A DNA stretch of 7,444 nt from CAZVAO01 sp964625175 (GCA_964625175.1 CAZVAO010000111.1:1-7444); one strand, 5' to 3'. Shown: positions 1 through 6,008, numbered from the stretch's first letter. Program-made: numbers and translations. The notes: a model not told the origin generated them from the sequence alone.

Positions 1-46
1 TTCAGTAAGCCATAAATAGCAGTTTAACGGATTATTACGAAAATTT

Positions 47-54
47 GAGGTGAG
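47..54 (+). promoter_or_regulatory. Shine-Dalgarno that decides the start of the M14 gene
   Basis: GAGGTGAG ends 4 nt before ATG 59, and its GAGG core (47-50) sits 8 nt away. The in-frame GTG at 50 is part of this site and is therefore unlikely to be the initiation codon. Confidence 0.7.
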
Positions 55-58
55 TGAG

Positions 59-3000
59 ATGCAAAATTTGTCTTCGCTTTATACAATTGAGGGTCTATTA
101 CACGACAAGAATGCAGACGGGCTTGCTGAGGGTTTTAAAGGGAAAATCTACGTTCCTTATGATTTGAATGCTGAAATAGCAGCGGTTACCCTGGAACTTG
201 CAGCTCGCATGGCCTATGAGTGTGTGGCGCTAGACGATCCGATTTTAGCGATGTATGATTCGGCTCACTCACTAAACTTTTCTGCAGGTGATGTGGTCAT
301 ATCTGCGAGTGCAGGGGCGAGCAGTGTGAGGTTGGATGAGAGGGGTTCTGTCTTCATCAAGGTGAATAGCACGAGCGCCTACCAGTTGCGGCGTTTACTC
401 TGTGGGCTCTTTCCAGCTCTAACAGCGGATTGGCAGTTTAGCTACTTACAGCAACAGCTTGGGAGTACTTCCCGCATAGTTGCCATCGAGGTAATGGATG
501 GTCCAGAGTTGAAAATCAAGATTTACAGTGAAGGCCCTGTGCGAATCGCCCCGCTACTAAGTACACCAATGGCCGTTCAAAACGTCTTCTATAATGGTGA
601 CCTGCTCTCAATCAATAACCTGGGGAAACGTGAGATGACTAACGACTTTGCCATTCAAAAAACAGACCAGAAGCTTGATTTGAGCAATTTGCTGGGGCTG
701 AACACATTGAAAGATGGAGAAGTCTGCTTTGCGACGCCCCTTGAGCTGCGCTACAGGATACCAAAAGAGGTGTCTTTTACACTTTTAGCAGCGCTAACCA
801 ACTGTGCTGCCCGCCTTTCCTTGGAAAGCACATCTTGGCATTGGCCCTTAATTGAGGATGAAGCCAACAACCTACCAGTCGTTTGCGCTGTGCTAACTGA
901 GCAAAAAGAGTCACGTATTGCGCTCGATGGTGCAAACAAGGTCATCCATCTTAGCGGCCACGAACAAGGGCTACTACACTTGGGTAAGTCACTTCTCCTT
1001 GATTATCCCAGCCTCAGTGACGGGTCAGATCTAAATGATATCAGTGAATTTATAAACGCAACACTTGCTGGTAAAACAGCTGCAGGCCAACTCCTACAGG
1101 CCGCTTCAACTATGCAGGCAGAGGATCAAGTCTTCTTGAATATTGGTCCCGAAGATGCAAAGCTTCAAAAGTGGCAAGAGCAAGTCAAAGCAGAATATCA
1201 GGTAGATTTACACGCTCGCCGTGAACCGTTTTTAAAGCAAGAGTGGGAAATAGCTCCCGAGTGGGAAGTAGACACTGTTCGCGAGTTGCTCGCAACAGAG
1301 GTCTTCCCAAAACTCAAAGCGAGTGATGAGCTTGCAATTAAAATCATCATCAGCGAGCCACTGCAAGTGCGCAAAGAATTAGAAACAGAAATTGCTGAGT
1401 CCCTGAAAAAAATGGGGATTATGACCGCAAAAATAAGAGTTTACCGCGCTTATAAGCAGGCAATATCTTGGATCATGGAAGATATTGTTCCTCAGCTCCT
1501 AAAACCTGAGTATGCACAGGCCGTGCGGCAAATCCGCATTGGGTTTAGGCCTTTTTTAGCGCCAGGTATAAGTGATTGGGGCGATGAAGCAGGGGGGACG
1601 CCTACCCTTAATCCAGACCGCGGCGATGATCCTAGCAAATATTTCGAGCTGGCTACACGCCTCTTGCAGGAACTCTATCCAGTCGATGATCTCGTTGCCA
1701 ACGTATTGCCCATCAAACGCGAGCAGATTGAATTTTATGCCTTAGCAGAAGGGACCAATCACGACTATGCCATCGAATGCTACGATCTAGACAATCACCT
1801 AATTTTGAAGGATAGCTGGAACAATAGCTTCAGCGAGCGGCCTTATCTCTCCCAGTGGCCACAAATCGGCAAGGTTCATCCAAATACGGGTTTACTGGAA
1901 GTCACCGTTAATGATCGCATTATTTTGAAACGTCGCATCAAGACGGATTTGGAACAGTTATGGGATTTCTATCAAGATCAGATTCTACCAGATGTTGCGG
2001 AACACGCATTAAACCATTGTGACGGTGTGTTAAGTGCCGAAAGACAACCTTTTTTCCGCGAACTTCGTTTAGAAATAGTGGCCAGTGAGCCGGAGCATAA
2101 GTTGTCTACGCGTCAGGATCTCATCTCAACGCTTGACGCCTTTCACGAAGATCTCTATTTTGTTGGACTTGATTTCTTCCGCACGCTGGGCTTGCGTCAT
2201 GGGGTACATATTGGTGAGCCTGGTTTGATTTTGCCGGTTATCCGGGTGGAACAAGGCGCATCCCCAAGACTTAAAGCAACCTTGTACACAGAGATACACG
2301 AACGGGCGGGGATCGAATCCTCAGGGCTTTACCACGAGTTTTCGACTAGCTTAGATCAAAACAGTCAATTGATTGAAATCAATTATCTGAGATCCTCCCA
2401 ACAATTAGAATATCAACTGCAAGGGGAAGCGCAAACCATCGAGAATAGGATGCAAACATGGCTCAGATTAGCGGCAAAAGGAGTCAATTTATTCCCTGAC
2501 CATTTGCTGGGTAGGGTGAGCACCATTGATTTCAAATATGAGGTCGATGCATTTCGTACTGATCGTTATCATTTCCCACTTGAGTGTCAGAACTCGGCTG
2601 ATCCGACCAATATAGCAACGATTTCAGTTCCCCAAACTGAAGTAATCAGCTATGAGATGAATAATAAACTGATGGCAGAGATGGCAGAAATACCTGAACT
2701 GGCGCTGGTTCACATCGGGGAGACCTATCAAGGAAGAAAGATTGAGGCACTCGAGGTCAAGCCTGACTTTAGGGCGGATGTGATCTCGCGAGCGAAATTA
2801 ATCAATACACGTGTTGGGTTCATGCTCAACCATCGTCATCATGCCAATGAAGTTTCTGCAACAAACTCCGCTTTTCGGATGATTCAAACGCTGCTCACGA
2901 ACCCTGAGTATGCGCACTATCGTCAAAAGCTGAATATTATGGTGGTCCCACTTGAAAACGCAGATGGCGCCGCTGTCCATTACCAATTGATGCAAGATAA

Positions 3001-3715
3001 CCCGGAGTGGAAACTCCACGTAGCTCGTTATAATTCGGTCGGTCAGGAAATCGCCAACCATTATTTCAACGAAGACACCCCATTTAGTGAGTGCCTTGCC
3101 CTCCCACATTTCTACAAACGCTGGCTACCGGATGCCTTTGTGGATAACCACGGCGTGCCTTCTCACGAGTGGGACCAGCAATTCGCTGGTTACGTCGCAC
3201 CATGGTTCAAAGGGTTCTGGTTACCGCGCGCTCTTTTCTACGGCTATTTTTGGCATGTCACCGATGAGACCTACAGTTCCCATCGTCAGATTACAGAAGA
3301 GGTTGCACGCATTGTTGCCCGTGATATTAATCAAGATGCAGATATTTCAGCAGCCAACATGGATTGGCAGGACCGTTATCGTAAATACGCCCATGATTGG
3401 TTGCCTAAACTCTTCCCTGCGGAATATCGCGATCATTTAATCTTCTACTGGGCAAACTTTGTGGCTTCAAAAGAGGCACGTCATTTCGGGCCACGCTTTC
3501 CTGAGATTACGGTGCTTGATTGGACGACAGAAGTCTCCGATGAAACCGCACAGGGTGGGTATTTAGAGCAATGCAGCAGAGCACTTACAATCTCCGATTT
3601 TGCGACGATGGAAGTGCTCGCTAAACTGCCTATCGAATACGAGGATCAACTCATTATTGGAGCAGATGCTATTTATCGCAGTCATAAACGGGTAAGACCT
3701 GTACAATTGGGGTAG
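59..3715 (+). CDS. Very large cytoplasmic M14-family zinc carboxypeptidase-like protein
   Basis: The gene encodes about 1218 residues; M14 enzymes are usually 300-500 residues long. The C-terminal third carries an M14 (carboxypeptidase A-like) catalytic core. A zinc motif HxxE lies at H928/E931 (HHANE), an NPDG-like NADG at 967-970, an RxN at R990-N992, a third zinc ligand in DNHG at H1031, and a candidate general-base Glu in DWTTE at E1158. Residues 1 to about 880 are not a family I can name. A DxNxDG calcium-loop-like motif lies at 16-21, and residues about 28-122 and 228-320 look like two copies of one module. No signal peptide or membrane segment is visible, so a cytoplasmic location is inferred. 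I chose ATG 59 because the Shine-Dalgarno GAGGTGAG (47-54) is well placed for it; the upstream GTG at 50 lies inside that site and has no site of its own. Being a metallopeptidase is fairly secure; the substrate is unknown (peptide, amidated or modified amino acid). Confidence 0.85.
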   Translation: MQNLSSLYTIEGLLHDKNADGLAEGFKGKIYVPYDLNAEIAAVTLELAARMAYECVALDDPILAMYDSAHSLNFSAGDVVISASAGASSVRLDERGSVFIKVNSTSAYQLRRLLCGLFPALTADWQFSYLQQQLGSTSRIVAIEVMDGPELKIKIYSEGPVRIAPLLSTPMAVQNVFYNGDLLSINNLGKREMTNDFAIQKTDQKLDLSNLLGLNTLKDGEVCFATPLELRYRIPKEVSFTLLAALTNCAARLSLESTSWHWPLIEDEANNLPVVCAVLTEQKESRIALDGANKVIHLSGHEQGLLHLGKSLLLDYPSLSDGSDLNDISEFINATLAGKTAAGQLLQAASTMQAEDQVFLNIGPEDAKLQKWQEQVKAEYQVDLHARREPFLKQEWEIAPEWEVDTVRELLATEVFPKLKASDELAIKIIISEPLQVRKELETEIAESLKKMGIMTAKIRVYRAYKQAISWIMEDIVPQLLKPEYAQAVRQIRIGFRPFLAPGISDWGDEAGGTPTLNPDRGDDPSKYFELATRLLQELYPVDDLVANVLPIKREQIEFYALAEGTNHDYAIECYDLDNHLILKDSWNNSFSERPYLSQWPQIGKVHPNTGLLEVTVNDRIILKRRIKTDLEQLWDFYQDQILPDVAEHALNHCDGVLSAERQPFFRELRLEIVASEPEHKLSTRQDLISTLDAFHEDLYFVGLDFFRTLGLRHGVHIGEPGLILPVIRVEQGASPRLKATLYTEIHERAGIESSGLYHEFSTSLDQNSQLIEINYLRSSQQLEYQLQGEAQTIENRMQTWLRLAAKGVNLFPDHLLGRVSTIDFKYEVDAFRTDRYHFPLECQNSADPTNIATISVPQTEVISYEMNNKLMAEMAEIPELALVHIGETYQGRKIEALEVKPDFRADVISRAKLINTRVGFMLNHRHHANEVSATNSAFRMIQTLLTNPEYAHYRQKLNIMVVPLENADGAAVHYQLMQDNPEWKLHVARYNSVGQEIANHYFNEDTPFSECLALPHFYKRWLPDAFVDNHGVPSHEWDQQFAGYVAPWFKGFWLPRALFYGYFWHVTDETYSSHRQITEEVARIVARDINQDADISAANMDWQDRYRKYAHDWLPKLFPAEYRDHLIFYWANFVASKEARHFGPRFPEITVLDWTTEVSDETAQGGYLEQCSRALTISDFATMEVLAKLPIEYEDQLIIGADAIYRSHKRVRPVQLG

Positions 3716-3740
3716 ATGGAATAACAATAGTCAAACAATC

Positions 3741-3770
3741 GTTAAACGTTCTTAAGCAGTGGTTAAACGT
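3741..3770. repeat. Pair of 9-bp direct repeats GTTAAACGT, 21 bp apart
   Basis: Perfect copies of GTTAAACGT occur at 3741-3749 and 3762-3770. The 21-bp period is two helical turns, so a protein binding both would lie on one face of the DNA. They start 26 bp after the M14 stop codon and lie upstream of a perfect TATAAT (3795-3800) that has no recognisable -35 box. The arrangement fits an activator or repressor site, but the binding protein is unknown and chance repetition in AT-rich DNA is possible. Confidence 0.4.
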
Positions 3771-3806
3771 GGTAAAAGAATGTTGTGTTTTATATATAAT
3801 TCGCAC

Positions 3807-3847
3807 CTGAGACAAGTCCTTGATGCCTGTTCCTCGGATTTCTTTTT
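3807..3847 (+). terminator. Imperfect hairpin with T-tract, possible terminator of the M14 gene
   Basis: CTGAGACAAG (3807-3816) can pair with CCTGTTCCTCGG (3826-3837). CTGAG/CTCGG pair with one G-T wobble, then ACAAG pairs with CCTGT with one mismatch and a two-base bulge. TTTCTTTTT follows directly at 3839-3847. The position about 90 bp after the stop codon suits a factor-independent terminator. The stem is imperfect, so it could instead be a decayed repeat hairpin. Confidence 0.4.
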
Positions 3848-3915
3848 GCTGGAAACGGCAACATCTTAACTGAACCCTACCCTAACACCTTTTGAACAGA
3901 CAGTTCAATCACTAG

Positions 3916-3933
3916 TCTTTGTGTTCTTTGTGG
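3916..3933. repeat. Tandem pair of a 9-mer (TCTTTGTGT / TCTTTGTGG)
   Basis: Two adjacent 9-mers differ only at the last base. On the other strand they read CCACAAAGA then ACACAAAGA. Similar ACACAAAGA-like tandem motifs recur as dispersed intergenic repeats in many bacteria as I recall, but this was not checked. No gene or hairpin is tied to it. Confidence 0.45.
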
Positions 3934-3973
3934 TTTCTACCAATTCAAAACCAGCTAACTATATTATACGCGT

Positions 3974-4034
3974 GAAGTGCATTAAACAACCGCAAGGCGG
4001 CGATTAAACAATGTTTGACACATGATGCACCTTC
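3974..4034. repeat. About 60-bp palindromic repeat element with nested hairpin
   Basis: The outer arms GAAGTGCAT (3974-3982) and ATGCACCTTC (4025-4034) are complementary apart from one bulged C. Inside lie CCGC-AAG-GCGG (3990-4000), two direct copies of ATTAAACAA (3981-3989 and 4003-4011, 22 bp apart), and a small hairpin AAACA-A-TGTTT (4006-4016). The nested symmetry looks like a REP- or MITE-type intergenic element or a cruciform regulatory site. There is no open reading frame inside. A candidate -35 box also falls in it. Confidence 0.4.
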
Positions 4035-4043
4035 TTTAACAAT
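4015..4043 (+). promoter_or_regulatory. Candidate sigma-70/sigma-A promoter for the DUF952 operon
   Basis: A perfect TTGACA (4015-4020) is followed after exactly 17 bp by AACAAT (4038-4043, 4 of 6 bases matching TATAAT). Transcription would begin near 4050 and run through the heptamer array and assembly gap into the gene at 4216. The leader length is unknown because of the gap. No better-spaced promoter was seen in this intergenic region. Confidence 0.45.
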
Positions 4044-4058
4044 CGCTTGCTCATTATT

Positions 4059-4201
4059 CACTGACTACTGANNNNNNNNNNNNNNNNNNNNNNNNNNNNN
4101 NNNNNNNNNNNNNNNNNNNNNNNNNNNNNNNNNNNNNNNNNNNNNNNNNNNNNNNNNNNNNNNNNNNNNNNCACTGACTACTGACTACTGACCAACTACT
4201 A
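4059..4201. repeat. Heptanucleotide tandem array (ACTGACT), interrupted by the gap
   Basis: To the left of the Ns is CACTGACTACTGA (4059-4071), and the same 13 bases restart at 4172. On the right the units read ACTGACT (4173-4179), ACTGACT (4180-4186), ACTGACC (4187-4193) and the degenerate AACTACT (4194-4200). The array therefore spans the gap, and its true copy number is unknown. It ends just before the Shine-Dalgarno of the DUF952 gene, so it lies in the presumed 5' leader. Confidence 0.75.
4072..4171. other. Assembly gap of exactly 100 Ns
   Basis: Exactly 100 undetermined bases lie inside a tandem repeat. A round 100 is a common scaffold placeholder, so the true length may differ. Sequence on both sides is the same heptamer repeat, which explains why the assembly broke here. 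Nothing can be said about hidden content. Confidence 0.97.
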
Positions 4202-4215
4202 AAAGAGGTATGATA

Positions 4216-4554
4216 ATGATTCTTCACATAACAAGCCAAGAAGATTGGGAGCAAGCTAAAAAAGCAGGCACTTATAAAGCCGATACGCTAATAACGGATG
4301 GTTTTATTCATTGTTCAACTGCTGACCAGCTCATTAGAGTTGCCAACCATATGTTTAAACATCAACAGGGGCTCGTGCTGCTATCAATTGACGAGAACCG
4401 TCTCACTAGTCCTGTCATATATGAAGACTTATACGGGGCGGCTGAAGTTTTCCCCCATATCTATGGCGCCTTGAACCTTAATGCGGTACAGGCGGTCGAT
4501 CCGTTCCCGCCTCAGGCTGATGGAAATTTTGCGCTGCCAGTGACGATACAATAA
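4216..4554 (+). CDS. DUF952 family protein
   Basis: The product is 112 residues, the usual length for DUF952. It shows the family's characteristic features in order: the opening MILHITS followed by W, then GFIHCST near residues 28-34, a LLSID strand, YEDLYGAAEVFPHIYG in the second half, and the closing DPFPP with a terminal FALP-like segment. The biochemical function of the family is not established. I recall that its fold is grouped with the ADP-ribosyltransferase superfamily, unverified here. I chose ATG 4216 because AGAGG (4204-4208) is 7 nt upstream and the family normally starts at this MIxHIT; ATG 4210 would leave only 1 nt. No signal peptide or membrane segment is present. Its stop codon abuts the next start, so it leads a translationally coupled operon. 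Confidence 0.88.
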   Translation: MILHITSQEDWEQAKKAGTYKADTLITDGFIHCSTADQLIRVANHMFKHQQGLVLLSIDENRLTSPVIYEDLYGAAEVFPHIYGALNLNAVQAVDPFPPQADGNFALPVTIQ

Positions 4555-5052
4555 ATGAAGATTGGAATAATTGCTGACACCCATAGTCGGCGCGCTACTC
4601 TACTTTCGCAGCCACTTATTGAAGCTTTTGCTGGTGTCAATTTAATTCTGCATGCTGGAGACATCTGCGATATGGATTATATCAAGGCCCTCGGCTCAAT
4701 AGCAGATGTTGTAGCGGTAGCAGGCAATAACGACGGCGATATCCTCGAGGACTTCTTTGGGAAGAAAGTGATTCTAGAGGTTGCAGGGCAGAGAATTGGC
4801 GTGGTCCATGGGCATGAAGGGCGTGGGCGCACAACGCTTTTACGAGCATTCAACACATTCGCTAACGATGAGGTTGATATGATTGTCTTCGGACATTCCC
4901 ATGAATTATATTTTGGGGAATATCAAGCGGTTACGATGATCAATCCAGGATCTGTGAGTCGTCCGCGTGGCACCGATCGCCGCCCTTCTGTTGTGGTTTT
5001 GGAAATCAATGGACCGGATATAGCATATCAGGTATTTAGATGGGAGAAGTAA
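4555..5052 (+). CDS. MJ0936/YfcE-type calcineurin-like metallophosphoesterase
   Basis: The product is 165 residues, the usual length of the small VPS29/MJ0936/YfcE phosphodiesterase family. All metal-binding motifs are intact: DxH at D8/H10, GD at G35-D36, GNND at 57-60 (metal Asn N58, conserved D60), HGH with H85, and GHSH with H114 and H116. A two-metal centre hydrolysing phosphodiesters or phosphomonoesters in the cytoplasm is expected from the family. The physiological substrate is unknown for most members. ATG 4555 follows the DUF952 TAA with no intervening base, and I see no strong separate Shine-Dalgarno, so translation probably depends on the upstream gene. The FMN-binding gene follows after 4 bp. 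Confidence 0.92.
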   Translation: MKIGIIADTHSRRATLLSQPLIEAFAGVNLILHAGDICDMDYIKALGSIADVVAVAGNNDGDILEDFFGKKVILEVAGQRIGVVHGHEGRGRTTLLRAFNTFANDEVDMIVFGHSHELYFGEYQAVTMINPGSVSRPRGTDRRPSVVVLEINGPDIAYQVFRWEK

Positions 5053-5056
5053 GAGT

Positions 5057-5446
5057 ATGAAGAAGAAGATTTTGATCGTTTTGATGGTGATTGTCTTAAT
5101 ACTGTGGCTAACATTCACATTTTTTAATAGGGGACTTGATGAGCTCGAAAATCAAACCTTTGCACCGATTAATATCAGTGGATTGCCTGATGGCACCTAT
5201 CACGGGCAATGTGATCAGGGCCGTTGGAAGAATGAAGTCGATGTAGTTATTGAAGCCGGGGTAATGATCTCTATAACGAGTGTGGACGATATGATGATTA
5301 CCACTGATGAAGCCAGAGAGGGTATTTTTGAGCGAATCATTGGGGCCCAAAGCCTGATGGTTGATTCGATAGCGGGAGCCACAGTGACGTGTAATGCCTA
5401 TAAACTTGCCGTACAAGATGCTTTGCAGAGCGCCACTAATCGTTAA
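5057..5446 (+). CDS. Membrane-anchored FMN-binding domain protein
   Basis: The product is 129 residues. A short basic start (MKKK) precedes a hydrophobic segment at about 5-23, a signal anchor with the rest outside the cytoplasmic membrane. An FMN-binding domain (Pfam FMN_bind, as in RnfG/NqrC) follows. It opens with DGTYHG at 45-50, continues with a VDVVIEAGVMISI strand pair at 61-73, and ends with the flavinylation motif D103-S-I-A-G-A-T109-V-T111 and a helix. ApbE-type transferases attach FMN through phosphate to a threonine of this motif, most likely T109. Ala106 replaces the usual Ser/Thr, a mild deviation. The gene begins 4 bp after the phosphoesterase, with GGAGAAG (5043-5049) 7 nt before ATG. 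No partner Rnf or Nqr subunits or ApbE lie in the window. A role in electron transfer or redox sensing outside the membrane is inference. Confidence 0.85.
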   Translation: MKKKILIVLMVIVLILWLTFTFFNRGLDELENQTFAPINISGLPDGTYHGQCDQGRWKNEVDVVIEAGVMISITSVDDMMITTDEAREGIFERIIGAQSLMVDSIAGATVTCNAYKLAVQDALQSATNR

Positions 5447-5451
5447 TCGAG

Positions 5452-5484
5452 CGCTATTAACTTAAAACAAACCCTTTATTAGCG
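5452..5484. repeat. Weak inverted repeat after the FMN-protein gene
   Basis: CGCTATTAA (5452-5460) pairs with TTATTAGCG (5476-5484) over 8 of 9 positions around a 15-nt loop. It begins 5 bp after the stop codon. No T-tract follows, so it is not a convincing factor-independent terminator, though it could protect the transcript's 3' end. Confidence 0.3.
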
Positions 5485-5486
5485 AT

Positions 5487-5536
5487 GCAACCATTGGTTG
5501 CGCCAATTCAAACTAGAATTGGTGGCTTAGAACCAA
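5487..5536 (+). promoter_or_regulatory. Mutually exclusive hairpins upstream of the XRE regulator
   Basis: Hairpin 1 is GCAACC-ATT-GGTTGC (5487-5501), a perfect 6-bp stem. Hairpin 2 has a perfect 7-bp core, CCAATTC (5503-5509) with GAATTGG (5516-5522), extended by C5501-G5524 and G5502-T5523. It is extended again, past a TTAG bulge, by TTGGTT (5494-5499) pairing with AACCAA (5531-5536). The extension uses bases that hairpin 1 needs, so the two cannot form together in full. No T-tract follows and no known riboswitch consensus was recognised. It could be an RNA switch, a DNA-level operator or a repeat remnant. Confidence 0.4.
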
Positions 5537-5568
5537 GAATACGAATAGGATGTTGGCAAGGACTTAGA

Positions 5569-5585
5569 TTTATAGGCCCTATAAA
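5569..5585. promoter_or_regulatory. Perfect 8-1-8 palindrome, probable operator of the XRE gene
   Basis: TTTATAGG-C-CCTATAAA is a perfect inverted repeat centred on C5577, 25 bp before the XRE start codon. Its right arm contains TATAAA (5580-5585), which could serve as a -10 box; a TTGGCA (5553-5558) lies too far upstream (21 bp) for an ideal -35. Palindromes of this size overlapping a promoter commonly bind XRE dimers, so autoregulation is the simplest reading. Confidence 0.5.
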
Positions 5586-5592
5586 CCAGATT

Positions 5593-5599
5593 AAAGGGG
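5593..5599 (+). promoter_or_regulatory. Shine-Dalgarno of the XRE gene
   Basis: AAAGGGG ends 10 nt before ATG 5610. A perfect TATAAT (5600-5605) lies between it and the start codon, but it has no -35 box at the right distance and would give a leaderless transcript, so I treat it as incidental. Confidence 0.5.
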
Positions 5600-5609
5600 T
5601 ATAATAGTT

Positions 5610-5987
5610 ATGGTACAGATATCAAAGGCAATAGTCAGGCTGAGAAAAGAAAATAATATGTCACAGGAAGATATGGCGAATCAGTTAAACGTCTCTCGTC
5701 AGGCTGTATCCAAATGGGAACGTGGGGAGTCTCTTCCCGATATTGAAAATATCAGTGCGTTGGCGAAGCTTTTCTCCGTTAGTATTGATAGTCTTGTCAA
5801 CGATGTGGCAGATGAAAACATTGGGAATAAGGATGAGGCGAATAGAATTTTTAGTCCCACATGGAAAAATAGTTTGTTCCTAATTGCAGTGATCCTATAC
5901 TTTGTGATTGGCGCAGGGTTTGGACAATGGAACTATGCGTGGGTTGCATTTTTGCTCATCCCGATACTCTATACTGTGTTCAAATAG
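5610..5987 (+). CDS. XRE-family helix-turn-helix regulator with two C-terminal membrane segments
   Basis: The product is 125 residues. Residues about 7-62 form a classical HTH_3 (Cro/C1-type) domain: MSQEDMANQL gives helices 2-3, VSRQAVSKWERG at 28-39 is the recognition helix region, and LPDIENISALAKLFSVSIDSL completes it. A short polar linker (about 63-85) follows, then two hydrophobic stretches at about 88-105 and 108-124 separated by a QWN turn. The protein is therefore probably held in the cytoplasmic membrane as a short hairpin with the DNA-binding domain inside. This architecture is common among Firmicutes regulators, but its ligands are generally unknown. The gene stands alone between two intergenic regions; the palindrome at 5569-5585 suggests it represses its own promoter. 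Its regulon is not evident from the window. Confidence 0.88.
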   Translation: MVQISKAIVRLRKENNMSQEDMANQLNVSRQAVSKWERGESLPDIENISALAKLFSVSIDSLVNDVADENIGNKDEANRIFSPTWKNSLFLIAVILYFVIGAGFGQWNYAWVAFLLIPILYTVFK

Positions 5988-6008
5988 TTTTCTAAACGCT
6001 AGAAAGCT
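5986..6008. repeat. Hairpin overlapping the XRE stop codon
   Basis: AGTTTTCTA (5986-5994) pairs with TAGAAAGCT (6000-6008), with one G-T wobble and a 5-nt loop AACGC. The last two bases of the TAG stop codon are part of the stem. No T-tract follows on the + strand, so termination here is doubtful and read-through into rlmD is possible. A tandem GAAGTAAA pair lies just after it (6012-6027). Confidence 0.3.

Noticed and set aside
2798..3109. Minus-strand open frame of 103 codons
   Set aside because: It lies entirely within the M14 catalytic region, whose + strand frame has zinc-binding motifs. It has no recognisable domain.
3087..3440. Plus-strand open frame of 117 codons in another frame
   Set aside because: Fully overlaps the M14 gene and reads as low-information sequence without family motifs; a shadow frame.
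3804..3880. CTGAGA near 3807 as part of a TPP riboswitch
   Set aside because: The other conserved TPP segments and pairing are absent and no thiamine gene follows.
4059..4201. Heptamer array as a CRISPR or attachment site
   Set aside because: Units are 7 bp with no spacers and no cas or integrase genes nearby; it is a simple tandem repeat.
4054..4254. Minus-strand open frame across the Ns
   Set aside because: Half of it is undetermined bases and repeat sequence, and it runs against the start of the DUF952 gene. No coding evidence.
5108..5416. Minus-strand open frame of 102 codons
   Set aside because: Antisense to the FMN-binding protein, whose own frame has clear family motifs.
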